Notes under the pieces: model-generated
What the model was told of the DNA's origin: nothing
Seen by the model: only the letters and a program-made list of their open reading frames with translations
Database searches by the model: none
Assembly: GCF_013401555.1 (NCBI RefSeq)
Contig: NZ_CP058552.1
Span: 6,324,001-6,388,000 of the forward strand
Length of the DNA stretch: 64,000 nucleotides
Reading direction: 5' to 3'
From: Paenibacillus sp. E222
GTDB lineage: Bacteria; Bacillota; Bacilli; Paenibacillales; Paenibacillaceae
Position numbers and translations under genes: made by a program
Part shown: piece by piece, positions 35,154-43,914 of the stretch
Numbering within the stretch: the stretch's first letter is position 1
Layout: each line of letters begins with the position of its first letter

Positions 35154-35732
35154 CTATACTTGCAAAAAGGAACGACATCCGTCCAGAAACAGAGCTGCTG
35201 CAAAGGCAATTCGTTTGTTCAGATGTTCCTCGTTAAACTCCGGATTCAGCATAATATCCATTTTAAGCCGATCAAGAATCCCGATATAAGCTTCTGCGAG
35301 AAGCACCGGCTCAGGTACGCCAGCATTCTCTAACACCTCACGCACCATGCTCATATATTCATTCATAAATGCCTTCATGAACTTCATCAGATCCGGATCA
35401 TTATTCGGTGCCATAAAAAACAGCTTGGTATGATTGCGACGCTCATAATAATACGTGAGGTGAGTCTTGGCGATCGCACCGAGCTTATCCCCCGTACTCT
35501 GATGTGAGTTCAACGCATGATCCAGGCGACTGATAAAACTGTCGCAATCCCGCTTGGATACGGCAACAAATAATTGTTCCTTATTTTTAAAATATAAATA
35601 AATGGTGCCTTTGGCGATGCCCGCTTCGTCCGCAATATCGGACATTTTCGTCTCATAAAATCCTTTTAAACCGAAAATACCATAAGCTGCATCCAAAATA
35701 GCCTCCGATTTGTCTCCTTGCACAGTGCTCAA
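35154..35732 (-). CDS. TetR/AcrR-family repressor
   Basis: Repressor of 192 residues with an N-terminal helix-turn-helix (SDIADEAGIAKGTIYLYFKNKEQLF) and a helical ligand-binding domain. The TTG at 35732 fits GAGGGA six bases ahead; a GTG two codons earlier overlaps this site. It starts 14 bases after the DUF92 stop and ends 74 bases before the ABC-F gene, so it may control its own operon. The ligand is unknown. Confidence 0.88.
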   Translation of the reverse strand: MSTVQGDKSEAILDAAYGIFGLKGFYETKMSDIADEAGIAKGTIYLYFKNKEQLFVAVSKRDCDSFISRLDHALNSHQSTGDKLGAIAKTHLTYYYERRNHTKLFFMAPNNDPDLMKFMKAFMNEYMSMVREVLENAGVPEPVLLAEAYIGILDRLKMDIMLNPEFNEEHLNKRIAFAAALFLDGCRSFLQV

Positions 35733-35745
35733 ATGCACTCCCTCC

Positions 35746-36555
35746 CTACGACGCCAAAATGATACCCAAACCGATCGCCAAACATCCGCCGATCACCGAA
35801 CTGAGCACGTTCACCAGATCATTACTCATCCAAGACCAGCCACGCGCTCGAACGGTTTTGTGTCCACAATGTTCACTTACCTCGACCTCACGGCCGCACA
35901 CAGTACAACGATACATATACTGAACCGTCGCGCCCAGATAAGAATCGGCAAAAGCTCCTGCCAATCCGCCTACAAGGCCGACACACGTCCAGCTGAGCAG
36001 ATTCAAACTTCCGATCCCGGCAATCCAGGAAAAAAAGAATGCTCCTGCCCCGATTAAAGCTCCACCGATGGCGGCAGCCAGTGTCCCTAGTAATGAAACA
36101 CCTCCAGAGGTACCTGGTGTCAGCACTTTCCACGTCACGACTGAGCGTGGCGGCTTGCGGCTGAGACTTCCCCACTCGGTTGCCCATGTATCTGAAGTAA
36201 CAGTAGCCATGACACCGATAAAAGCATACATCCATGCCGGGTGTGGGAGAACCCAGTTCCCCAGCACAAGAAACATGCCGATTCCACCGTTAGCCAAGAC
36301 CTGTCCCGCATCACGATTGCCCGTCTTCGCATACGATTTCTCAAGCTCCTGCTTGCGATCCTTGCGAAATTTGGAGAACAGCGTTGAGGTAATGAAAAAC
36401 AACAGCAGTGTTCCAAACCAGAACAGGTTGCCCGCTCCGTAATATATCGTCCCCATGATCATAGCCGCCAGGCAGCCGGACAGGGTTAGCGACTTCTTCG
36501 CGTAGGCAGCACCCGCCACAATTAAAGCGCATACGGCGCCAATAATCCAGTCCAT
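35746..36555 (-). CDS. DUF92 membrane protein
   Basis: Membrane protein of 269 residues with about seven helices, matching the DUF92 family, which is distantly related to plant phytol/phytyl-phosphate kinases. Conserved blocks are RDAGQVLANGGIGMF, ATVTSDTWATEWG, TPGTSGGVSLLGT and GLAGAFADSYLGATVQ. After this comes a CxxC...HCGH cluster (RCTVCGREVEVSEHCGH) that could bind zinc. Biochemical role unknown, possibly lipid/polyprenol phosphate chemistry. It is the first gene of a unit with TetR and ABC-F genes. Confidence 0.85.
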   Translation of the reverse strand: MDWIIGAVCALIVAGAAYAKKSLTLSGCLAAMIMGTIYYGAGNLFWFGTLLLFFITSTLFSKFRKDRKQELEKSYAKTGNRDAGQVLANGGIGMFLVLGNWVLPHPAWMYAFIGVMATVTSDTWATEWGSLSRKPPRSVVTWKVLTPGTSGGVSLLGTLAAAIGGALIGAGAFFFSWIAGIGSLNLLSWTCVGLVGGLAGAFADSYLGATVQYMYRCTVCGREVEVSEHCGHKTVRARGWSWMSNDLVNVLSSVIGGCLAIGLGIILAS

Positions 36556-36666
36556 AAGTTCTCCTGCATGTGGCAGTATCTATGGCCCACATGACGTTTT
36601 ATATTTTTGAAATTCAATTATACCACGGTTTGATCCCAATGCCGAAACTCCCTGGCCCCGCATACC

Positions 36667-36707
36667 AAAAACCTGATTCGGCAGCTTTGAAAGCTGTCAA
36701 ATCAGGT
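36667..36707 (-). terminator. Terminator after the sulfonate-type ABC operon
   Basis: On the minus strand ACCTGATT...CAGCTTT pairs with AAAGCTG...AATCAGGT, followed by TTTTTGG. Confidence 0.78.
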
Positions 36708-36790
36708 CTAATGATACTGCAATAAAATGATATGCGTGATCCTGCTTCTGATTGACAAAGGGTTCAGATTACCTTACCTCAACTACCAGT

Positions 36791-37564
36791 TCAGACCCGC
36801 TTCGTTCCACCAATGACACCATAACGGTAGAGCACGCTGCGACCAAACCAATTGAACAACCGATCGGTGAGAAAACCCATAAAGCCCAGAGAAATCAGGC
36901 CGACAAAGATCCAATCTGTGCGAAAGAATAATCGGGAATTCCAGATCAGATAACCCACGCCTTCATTTGCAGCAATCATCTCTGCTCCGATAATAGCCAT
37001 ATAGGAAGTGCCCATTGCCAGCCGCACCCCCGTGAAAATATACGGAGTCGTCGCCGGAACAACGACATGCAGCAAAATCTGCCATTCGTTTGCTCCCATG
37101 CTGCGGGCAGACCGGATCTTGTCTTCTTCAATGGAGAGTACACCTGTCAGCGTGTTTAACACCACAATGAAGAACGTTGCATACATGATGAGTGCAATCT
37201 TCGATTGCTCCCCGATCCCGAACCAGACCAGGAATAGGGTAATGAATGCAATCGGCGGAATAAAGCGGATAAAATTAAGAAAAGGTTCGGCAAACAGCCG
37301 GATCATATGAACCTTGCCGATGATAAGCCCTACCGGGATCGCTATCACACTGCCAAGCACCCAACCCGCAAGCACACGTGTAAAACTAATTCCGATATAC
37401 TGCATCAGTGTACCGTCAGCAAGCAGTTCACGGGCACCGAGAATGGTATCCCACGGACCGGGAATCACTTCAGGACCATAGAGCATGGCCCCTAGCTGCC
37501 AAATCAGAATTACCGTCACCCATAATAAAGGGATAGATACCCACTTTTTCTCCAACCATCTCAT
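36791..37564 (-). CDS. ABC importer permease, SsuC/TauC type
   Basis: Membrane subunit of 257 residues with six helices and the EAA loop that contacts the ATPase (RSARSMGANEWQILLHVVVP). It resembles permeases for aliphatic sulfonates, taurine, nitrate or thiamine precursors. Last gene of the operon, 16 bases after the ATPase gene, with GAGGTGA ahead of the ATG; a terminator follows. Substrate is judged from context only. Confidence 0.9.
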   Translation of the reverse strand: MRWLEKKWVSIPLLWVTVILIWQLGAMLYGPEVIPGPWDTILGARELLADGTLMQYIGISFTRVLAGWVLGSVIAIPVGLIIGKVHMIRLFAEPFLNFIRFIPPIAFITLFLVWFGIGEQSKIALIMYATFFIVVLNTLTGVLSIEEDKIRSARSMGANEWQILLHVVVPATTPYIFTGVRLAMGTSYMAIIGAEMIAANEGVGYLIWNSRLFFRTDWIFVGLISLGFMGFLTDRLFNWFGRSVLYRYGVIGGTKRV

Positions 37565-37580
37565 ATTACTATCACCTCAA

Positions 37581-38357
37581 TTATTGTTCAAAATGGCTTT
37601 GAATCTGGTCATATAGGGTGTTGAACTCGGATGAGGCAATATTCCTTGGATAAGACAGAGCATTGTCGTATATATCCGTTATCTTGGATGAAGGCCCTAC
37701 GGACATAATGCCTATCCGCTGACCCAGCAAGAGCGCCTCCTGGATATCATGAGTGACAAAAATAACGGTCTTGTGCGTTTCCTGCCAAATATTGACCAGC
37801 TCTTTCTGCATCGTACGCCGTGTCATTGCATCCAGCGCTCCAAAAGGTTCATCCATCAACAGAATGGCCGAATCGTTGGCTAACACCCGGGCCAATTGCA
37901 CCCGCTGCTTCATGCCACCTGACAGTTCCTTGGGAAATTTGGCTTCATGACTACCCAGTCCAACAAGCTCGATGTATCGGTCTGATATCGTACGCCGCTG
38001 AGACTTGGGCACCTTGGCCATCCGAAGTCCAAACTCCACATTCTCCCTGACGGTAAGCCATGGAAAGAGAGAAGAATCCGCCTGCTGGAATACCATGGCC
38101 CGATCCTTGCCCGGCCTATCGATCTCCTTATTGTCCACCTTGAGCTGACCGCCCGACTTGGAGATAAAGCCTGCAATCATATTTAGAAGCGTGGACTTGC
38201 CACATCCACTGGGACCTAGCAGGACAAAGAATTCCCCACCCTTGATGACCAGATCGACATCCTTGATAATATAATGTACATCCCCATGGGTGGGGGCATT
38301 GTATGTTTTTCGAAGCTGCTCGATACGAATCGTATGCTGATCTGCAGGTAAGGACAT
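37581..38357 (-). CDS. ABC importer ATPase, SsuB/TauB type
   Basis: ATP-binding subunit of 258 residues. Walker A is GPSGCGKST, the Q-loop is VFQQADSSLFPW, the signature LSGGMKQRVQLAR, Walker B LLMDEPFGALD, and the H-loop FVTHDIQEA. It fits the nitrate/sulfonate/taurine ATPase group. GGAGGTG lies five bases ahead of the ATG. It pairs with the permease and binding-protein genes on both sides. Confidence 0.93.
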   Translation of the reverse strand: MSLPADQHTIRIEQLRKTYNAPTHGDVHYIIKDVDLVIKGGEFFVLLGPSGCGKSTLLNMIAGFISKSGGQLKVDNKEIDRPGKDRAMVFQQADSSLFPWLTVRENVEFGLRMAKVPKSQRRTISDRYIELVGLGSHEAKFPKELSGGMKQRVQLARVLANDSAILLMDEPFGALDAMTRRTMQKELVNIWQETHKTVIFVTHDIQEALLLGQRIGIMSVGPSSKITDIYDNALSYPRNIASSEFNTLYDQIQSHFEQ

Positions 38358-38384
38358 GAGAACACCTCCAACGCAATTTGCGAG

Positions 38385-39413
38385 TTATTTACTATAAGTC
38401 ACTTTATCTGGCAGTGCCTGCTTCAGGAGCTCCAGGTTCAGTTTGCTATCGAGATCAAAATTCTGTTCGATGATCCCGTTATCCACCATATACTGCTTCT
38501 GCCCTGCCAGACTGTCATAAGCTGCCTGGGTAAATCCAACTTCCCATGGATTGATTGGCAGATCCTTCAAGGTGGCCTCCTTAGGCTGCTTGGTTTCCTT
38601 ATACATCAGGTCTGCAACCTCTTCAGGATGTGCCTGAGCATATACGGAGGCTTCATTCAGAGCTCCGAGAAAACCACTCACTGTTTCAGGATTCGCCTGG
38701 ATGAACTCATTGCTTGCTACAAGCCCCATTCCAAGGCGCACAGGGGTTTGGGACATATCCGTGAGCTGATGCACGCCTTCAAGCGCATCAAACTTATCAG
38801 TCAAGGCGGAACCAATGACCCAGGTTGCATCTAAATCGCCCTGCTTTAGCGCAATGTACGCTTCGTCAAATGCTCCCTGACCCACCTGGGTTACATCATT
38901 TAGCCCCAATCCCACGTCCTTCAAATATTCATCCCACAGGTAAGGAATAAATGTACCGCGGATGAAACTTACTTTTTTACCCTTCAGATCTGCACCACTC
39001 TGTATATCGTTCTTGGCATACAACTTCCACGCAGCTGCCGCTTCATTCGTAGCCTGACCTGCGGAAGCAATGACGGAATAATCCCCTTTGGCCAAAGCGT
39101 TCAATACAGGAAAGTCAGCTCCGTACGCAATATCCACCTGCTTGATAAATAACGCATTTACACCTTCCGCTGGCGAACCAAACGTAATGCTCTCTGCATC
39201 AATACCGTGGCTTGCAAAGAAACCTTTGGCAATGGCTACCCTGAACGTTGGATTTGTACTTGTATCTGCGATTCGAATTTTCACTTTTTGGGCCTCTGTG
39301 CCGGAGGCGCCTTTTGCTTCGGATACTGATTCGTTTGCAGAACATCCCGATAATATTAATAAAATAGATAAAAGCATTAATAACGCACCGGTTAAGGTGG
39401 ATGGTTTTCTCAC
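38385..39413 (-). CDS. ABC importer substrate-binding lipoprotein, SsuA/TauA type
   Basis: Lipoprotein of about 342 residues: signal peptide with a lipobox (LSILLILSGC), then a periplasmic-binding-protein type 2 domain of the NMT1/SsuA type (KIRIADTSTNPTFRVAIAKGFFA). I chose the GTG at 39413 because GGGGTG lies six bases ahead and this gives a normal-length signal; an ATG at 39440 would add nine residues. It comes 21-48 bases after the arylsulfotransferase-like gene. Sulfonate, sulfate ester or similar ligands are plausible from that neighbour, but not shown. Confidence 0.88.
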   Translation of the reverse strand: MRKPSTLTGALLMLLSILLILSGCSANESVSEAKGASGTEAQKVKIRIADTSTNPTFRVAIAKGFFASHGIDAESITFGSPAEGVNALFIKQVDIAYGADFPVLNALAKGDYSVIASAGQATNEAAAAWKLYAKNDIQSGADLKGKKVSFIRGTFIPYLWDEYLKDVGLGLNDVTQVGQGAFDEAYIALKQGDLDATWVIGSALTDKFDALEGVHQLTDMSQTPVRLGMGLVASNEFIQANPETVSGFLGALNEASVYAQAHPEEVADLMYKETKQPKEATLKDLPINPWEVGFTQAAYDSLAGQKQYMVDNGIIEQNFDLDSKLNLELLKQALPDKVTYSK

Positions 39414-39461
39414 AATATGCACCCCATTCGCTCTAATCATTGTTCGTCGCTCTTCGCCACC

Positions 39462-40901
39462 TTACTTGCCTTCATCTGACGTTGCCACACAGGCTGCACC
39501 TTCAACAAACGGCAGTGTTACCTCAACACTAACAACGGATGAAGAACCTTTGGACGCTGCTCCCGGCACTCGGTAGGCGGATACATCAATGGCTTCAATA
39601 GCAACCTCTTGGGGCTTCTCCAGCTGTGGTACCCAGTGATAAGGCACGCGATACGAACGATAGACCATATTGGTGTTCCGCCCATCCTTATAAGGGGATA
39701 TATATTCCCAAACCAGCTCATACCCGGATGTAACTTCGAACAGTCTGCCATTGGAACCTTCGGTAATTAGTGTGTTTCCATTAGGCAGGCGCTGTGCGGA
39801 GCTAATATATGGGCTATAAAATTTATAGGAATCCGTCGGAACGGAAAATCCCGCTTCTGCGGATGTATATTGCCAAACGATCTCCAGGGTCACCGGATTA
39901 ATCTCCAGCACGCGTGAATGATCGCGAACAGCGTGTTTCAAGCCGTATGGAGAAGCCGGATTGGGCAGGCCATAACCGGCCCAGCCGCCATTGTCGAACA
40001 CCAGCAGATTCCCTTCTCCAGGCAAACCTTTAGGAATGATATGAGCATGATGCTGTCCAATAATAGTGCCGATATGCTTCACTTCAGGCAAAGAGTAGTC
40101 CGGACCTAATCTCCATACGATCTTTCCACTCTGTCTGTCGGTAATTGCGATAATATTTGCTTCTCTGGCATCCCAGATAATATTGTCAGGATGGAACCGC
40201 TCGTCTCCATTTTCATAGAAATGGTTTGGACCCACATAAGAAGCTGAATTAATATGTAGCCAATCACCCACACCACCACCGAGATGTCCGAATGAGCGTG
40301 TGTTCGGGTCACGGTACAGAACATTACGGGCGGCCTCATCGAATCCAAGTTCCTCAAAGTGCTCGTTCGGCAGCCATTCCCATAGTACATTCCCTTCCCA
40401 ATCGACTTCTATAATCGCATCATCAAGCAAAGGTTTATCCGAAATGGACGGGTTATTCACATTTTTGTGAGCAAGAATTAGTGTCTTCCCGCTCTGGGTC
40501 TTGGGTGCAAGCCCAGGGGCGTAATAGCCGACCGGATTGCCTTCGCGCTGAAAATCATGGTGCTGACGAGCGTACCACAGCGGTTCATATCCCGGATCTT
40601 CAATGTGTTCGTAGCTGTTGTATTTCCATACAATATTGCCTTCCCAATCCACCTGAACCAAATCGACGTTGTCCTGGATACCGAACTTCGGATCTCTTCG
40701 CCCCGTGCTGCCCAATACGAAGCCACCGGGGAAGATTTTGGCCGGAAAGCCCAGCAGCCCTTTCCACAGGTGAACCTCCTTACCATTCATATCAATCAGT
40801 ACAACCCCTTCCTCACCTGCCTGATAGACGGTATAACCGCCCCAAGCCTTATCAGGGTTAAATACAGTTGCCCCGGTTGGATAAATTGTTGAATGCCCCA
40901 T
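39462..40901 (-). CDS. Arylsulfotransferase-like protein (ASST family)
   Basis: Protein of 479 residues with the repeated beta-propeller strands of the arylsulfotransferase family (EVDWEGNVLWEW, QVDWEGNIVWKYN, LEINPVTLEIVWQY) and His-rich loops (QHHDFQ, DWLHINS, IGQHHAHIIPKG, RDHSR) where the catalytic His and sulfate-binding residues would lie. The known enzymes move sulfate between phenolic esters in the periplasm. Here there is no signal peptide, so the enzyme looks cytoplasmic. It is the gene between a MarR regulator and a sulfonate-type importer, which suggests handling of an imported sulfate ester. AAGGGAGA lies before the ATG. The true reaction is unknown. Confidence 0.8.
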   Translation of the reverse strand: MGHSTIYPTGATVFNPDKAWGGYTVYQAGEEGVVLIDMNGKEVHLWKGLLGFPAKIFPGGFVLGSTGRRDPKFGIQDNVDLVQVDWEGNIVWKYNSYEHIEDPGYEPLWYARQHHDFQREGNPVGYYAPGLAPKTQSGKTLILAHKNVNNPSISDKPLLDDAIIEVDWEGNVLWEWLPNEHFEELGFDEAARNVLYRDPNTRSFGHLGGGVGDWLHINSASYVGPNHFYENGDERFHPDNIIWDAREANIIAITDRQSGKIVWRLGPDYSLPEVKHIGTIIGQHHAHIIPKGLPGEGNLLVFDNGGWAGYGLPNPASPYGLKHAVRDHSRVLEINPVTLEIVWQYTSAEAGFSVPTDSYKFYSPYISSAQRLPNGNTLITEGSNGRLFEVTSGYELVWEYISPYKDGRNTNMVYRSYRVPYHWVPQLEKPQEVAIEAIDVSAYRVPGAASKGSSSVVSVEVTLPFVEGAACVATSDEGK

Positions 40902-40947
40902 TGATCATCTCTCCCTTGGATTGTTTGTTTTCACATCGGATCAAACG

Positions 40948-41502
40948 TTAATAACTGAGATAGTTGCTCTTTCCGGTATTCTCCCTCTGCTTCTGTTCAG
41001 GGTCATTTTCGGTGGATGGATCGTCCTGCTTCACGTTGTTCTCTGCCAATTCCAGCAGCGTATCCGAGAACCCCTCCAGATTCGCTATCACCCGCTCATA
41101 AAATTGGCTCTGCTGCTCCAGTTCCTCCGTCGTAAATCCCTCAAACAGAAGCGTGATACATCGGGCACCGATATTGCTGTTCCGTGCAAACATCTCCCGT
41201 CCACTTGCAGTAATGTCCAGCAGAACCGTCCGGCGGTCATCTTCTTTGCGCCTGCGGATCGTAAGTCCCTTTTTCTCCAACTTGTCTGTTAAAGCTGTTA
41301 TGGCACCTGAGGTGAAGTCCAATTGTTCAGCCAAATCCCCCAACCGTTGTTCCCCTTCACGAATGATTTTGTGCAGGATGAGCATTCCTGGTAAACTGAC
41401 CCCCTCTACCGATATACGATCTCGTTCTTTCACGAATCGTCTGACCATTTTACGAAACAACCAATCTGTCTTCTCCAACACTTCCCAGTCGTTATTTTTC
41501 AT
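40948..41502 (-). CDS. MarR-family regulator
   Basis: Winged-helix regulator of 184 residues (LGDLAEQLDFTSGAITALTDKLEKKGL and the wing RRKEDDRRTVLLD). The C-terminal 25 residues are polar and probably disordered. GGGAGGA lies five bases ahead of the ATG at 41502; the in-frame ATG at 41601 overlaps the leader hairpin. First gene of the unit with ASST and the ABC importer, separated from its promoter by a terminator-like hairpin. Probably represses its own operon in response to an aromatic or sulfated ligand, which is inference. Confidence 0.88.
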   Translation of the reverse strand: MKNNDWEVLEKTDWLFRKMVRRFVKERDRISVEGVSLPGMLILHKIIREGEQRLGDLAEQLDFTSGAITALTDKLEKKGLTIRRRKEDDRRTVLLDITASGREMFARNSNIGARCITLLFEGFTTEELEQQSQFYERVIANLEGFSDTLLELAENNVKQDDPSTENDPEQKQRENTGKSNYLSY

Positions 41503-41541
41503 TTCATCCTCCCTGTCTAACTGAAAACGGCAGCAAATACG

Positions 41542-41590
41542 AAAAAAGGCTCCCGCGGACATTCCATAGTGGAGTAGTCCCGGGAGCCTT
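41542..41590 (-). terminator. Terminator-like hairpin in the MarR leader
   Basis: On the minus strand AGGCTCCCG pairs with CGGGAGCCT around a 25-base loop, followed by TTTTTT. It lies between the promoter at 41665-41694 and the MarR start, so it would act as an attenuator or end a short leader RNA of about 110 bases. Confidence 0.65.
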
Positions 41591-41664
41591 TGGTGGTCCA
41601 ATCAGCTCGCATCCGTTCAATTTATTTCACTGTTCATTTAATTAGTGTTAAAATAATTGAGTTC

Positions 41665-41694
41665 ATCATATAACCCACTAACCCAACCTGTCAA
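41665..41694 (-). promoter_or_regulatory. Sigma-A promoter of the MarR-ASST-ABC operon
   Basis: On the minus strand TTGACA (41694-41689) and TATGAT (41670-41665) are 18 bases apart. An AT-rich partial palindrome just downstream (41637-41662) could be a MarR operator. Confidence 0.6.
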
Positions 41695-41861
41695 GTGTGA
41701 ATTTAAATTTGTTTTTTCTTATCTCGATGTCTCTCATATCTAGATTACTTATCCGGTTTTAAGTTTCACTTCAGCTTTCCCGGTTACACTATCCTCAGAG
41801 CGTTACATCAAACCAGCTACGATGGAGTTCGTACTTAACCATAGAAATGAGGATGACCCAC

Positions 41862-42269
41862 ATGAATATGAAGCGTGTAATCATTGTTGGAACCATGATT
41901 GTCACCATGTCTTTTGCCGGAACAGCCTGGGGCAGATCAGCGATATCCCCTATACCTTTGACGAAATGGTCCATCGTTAACATTGATACCAAAGACGAGA
42001 GCGAAGATGAGTTGCTGAGTGCTCTGAATCAACCGTCGGAAGATGACTTGGTTCAGAATTTGTACGCGGGTAAATCGCTGAGGATGATTGCAGATGAAAA
42101 TGATGGTGATTTCAACGAGGTTGTCGCATTGCAAATCAGGCAGCTCAAGGAGCAGTTAGATCAACGACTCGCAAGTGGGAGTATTAGCGCGGAGCAGCAC
42201 GCAGTGCAAAGCAGTGAACTGGAAGAGTTGGTCACGGAGAGTGCCAATACTGCCTACAGCTTCGCGTAA
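41862..42269 (+). CDS. Exported protein of unknown function
   Basis: A 135-residue preprotein with a signal peptide (MNMKRVIIVGTMIVTMSFAG, TAWG) and a helical acidic remainder. The part LRMIADENDGDFNEVVALQI with a following ISAEQHA segment is reminiscent of YckD/DUF2680-type secreted proteins, a weak resemblance. AGGATGA lies five bases ahead of the ATG at 41862. It is divergent from the MarR operon. Confidence 0.65.
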   Translation: MNMKRVIIVGTMIVTMSFAGTAWGRSAISPIPLTKWSIVNIDTKDESEDELLSALNQPSEDDLVQNLYAGKSLRMIADENDGDFNEVVALQIRQLKEQLDQRLASGSISAEQHAVQSSELEELVTESANTAYSFA

Positions 42270-42323
42270 ATGGCGTAATTGAAAAGCCTCCGCTTGCTAC
42301 GACAGAGAATGAGGGCACGCCAA

Positions 42324-42348
42324 AAAGGAGCGTCGAAACGCCCCTTTA
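42324..42348. terminator. Short terminator between convergent genes
   Basis: AAAGG.GCGT and ACGC.CCTTT around CGAA with one mismatch; T or A runs on both flanks. It suits both the exported protein gene and the FAH-family gene. Confidence 0.6.
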
Positions 42349-42394
42349 TCTGTTTCATATTTACTCTAAGTAAGCAGATTGATGATCTATGAAA

Positions 42395-43030
42395 CTACTG
42401 AACCGCTGCTGCAATCGTGCATTTACCCAAAGATTCGCCGCCCCAGGTCAGTTCAAGCACATCTCCTGCTGCCGTTGGTCCAACCCCTTCTGGTGTACCT
42501 GTAAAGATGACATCTCCAGGTCCCAGTCCGTAATGATGACCTACATAATCCACAATATCCTGTAGACTGAAGATCATGTTACGAATATTGCCACGTTGGA
42601 CCTCGGCACCGTTCTTGGTAAGTGTAAAGTCTTTCTCAAGAAGAGCCTGAGCCCCCGGAAAGGACTGGAATGCAGTAATTGGAGCCGAGTTCTTGAACCC
42701 TTTAGCTGCCGTCCACGGATGGCCTTTTTTCTTAATAACCGTCTGTACGTCACGTAATGTAAAATCAATGCCAAACGCATACGCATCAACCAACTCATCC
42801 ACAGCCATACCCGGCTCATAATCCCGCCCGATTTGGATGACCAGTTCAGCCTCATAATGAACTTCGCCCTTTGTCGCAGGCAATTGCAGCGTTTCACCAT
42901 TCAAGGGGACAACCGCATGGGAAGGCTTCATAAAGATCATCGGCTCATCCGGAACCGCGTTACCCAATTCTTCTGCATGAAGTTTATAATTACGTCCTAC
43001 ACAATATACATTACGAATATTTGTCAGCAT
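42395..43030 (-). CDS. Fumarylacetoacetate hydrolase family protein
   Basis: Metal-dependent acylpyruvase/oxaloacetate-decarboxylase-like enzyme of 211 residues. Typical features are VYCVGRNYKLHAEELG, the metal-binding VHYEAELVIQIG, FGIDFTLRDVQ, and GDVIFTGTPEGVGP. It resembles the compact FAHD1-type members. The exact substrate is unknown. AAAGGTGG lies ten bases ahead of the ATG. Confidence 0.88.
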   Translation of the reverse strand: MLTNIRNVYCVGRNYKLHAEELGNAVPDEPMIFMKPSHAVVPLNGETLQLPATKGEVHYEAELVIQIGRDYEPGMAVDELVDAYAFGIDFTLRDVQTVIKKKGHPWTAAKGFKNSAPITAFQSFPGAQALLEKDFTLTKNGAEVQRGNIRNMIFSLQDIVDYVGHHYGLGPGDVIFTGTPEGVGPTAAGDVLELTWGGESLGKCTIAAAVQ

Positions 43031-43134
43031 GGATTTACGACCACCTTTATCGGATTCATTAGCGTGTATGGAGCATGTTTATCTTTTTATTATATAAGTA
43101 CATATCATATTTGCGCTATTCAAAAAATTGGAGC

Positions 43135-43887
43135 TTACGGCCTGAAAAATCGGCTGCTCGTTTCCTGAAAAGCCTGTTCCCACACATCAGGCCGGTTTGT
43201 GCATAACATCAGCTCCGGATCAATCGCCGCAAGCCGCTTCATGATGATTTTGTCATCCACTGTCCAGGCCATGACCTGAATGCCTTCATTTCGCATCTCA
43301 CGCATCAGTGATTTGTCCACATTGGTGTAACCGATGGAAAGAAAACTGCAATTCATCTGCCGCAGCACTGCGGCCAGATCCCCTGGACGTGCATCAATAA
43401 TCAACCCCGTTTTGAACTCCGGGGCCCGTTTCTTCACTTCAACCAGAGCCGCAGGCTCAAACGAAGTGATCACCACATCATGCTGCATATGTCTCTTCCT
43501 CACCTCATGGATAACCGCTGCCGGCAGACCGGGATACATATTGCCTTGCGTTTTCAGCTCGATATTCAATCGCACTTTGCCACAGGTCCGATCCAGCACT
43601 TCGCTAAGCGCAGGAACGCGCTCCCCTTTATAGGCTTTTCCTTTCCATGATCCCGCATCCAGCTGCTGTATATCTGCCCAGTCCTTTTCTCGAACAAACC
43701 CTTTTCCATTCGTAGTCCGATCAAAAGTAAAATCATGAATAACCACCGGCACACCATCACGTGATAACTGTACATCCAGCTCCATCCACTGAACTTCCGG
43801 CTGTTCCATGGCAAGCAGAAATGCAGCCATCGTATTTTCTGGTGCAATGGACGAAAATCCACGGTGCGCTACACAAAGGTTGTTCAT
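43135..43887 (-). CDS. Glycerophosphodiester phosphodiesterase
   Basis: Hydrolyses glycerophosphodiesters to glycerol 3-phosphate and an alcohol. The 250-residue TIM barrel has AHRGFSSIAPENTMAAF, the metal ligands ELDVQLSRDGVPVVIHD, IELKTQ and AWTVDD. No signal peptide, so it is cytoplasmic like UgpQ. TAGGAGGGG lies seven bases ahead of the ATG. It follows the CapA-like gene by 27 bases on the same strand, so they may be cotranscribed. Confidence 0.92.
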   Translation of the reverse strand: MNNLCVAHRGFSSIAPENTMAAFLLAMEQPEVQWMELDVQLSRDGVPVVIHDFTFDRTTNGKGFVREKDWADIQQLDAGSWKGKAYKGERVPALSEVLDRTCGKVRLNIELKTQGNMYPGLPAAVIHEVRKRHMQHDVVITSFEPAALVEVKKRAPEFKTGLIIDARPGDLAAVLRQMNCSFLSIGYTNVDKSLMREMRNEGIQVMAWTVDDKIIMKRLAAIDPELMLCTNRPDVWEQAFQETSSRFFRP

Positions 43888-43914
43888 TTCATCCCCTCCT
43901 AAATAAATTGAATC

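Noticed and set aside
41542..41600. T-box riboswitch in the MarR leader (TCCGCGGGAGCC resembles the GGACCGCG end of T-boxes)
   Set aside because: The leader is only about 110 bases, lacks the AGGGTGGnACCGCG core and the specifier-loop region, and the genes are not amino acid or tRNA synthetase genes.
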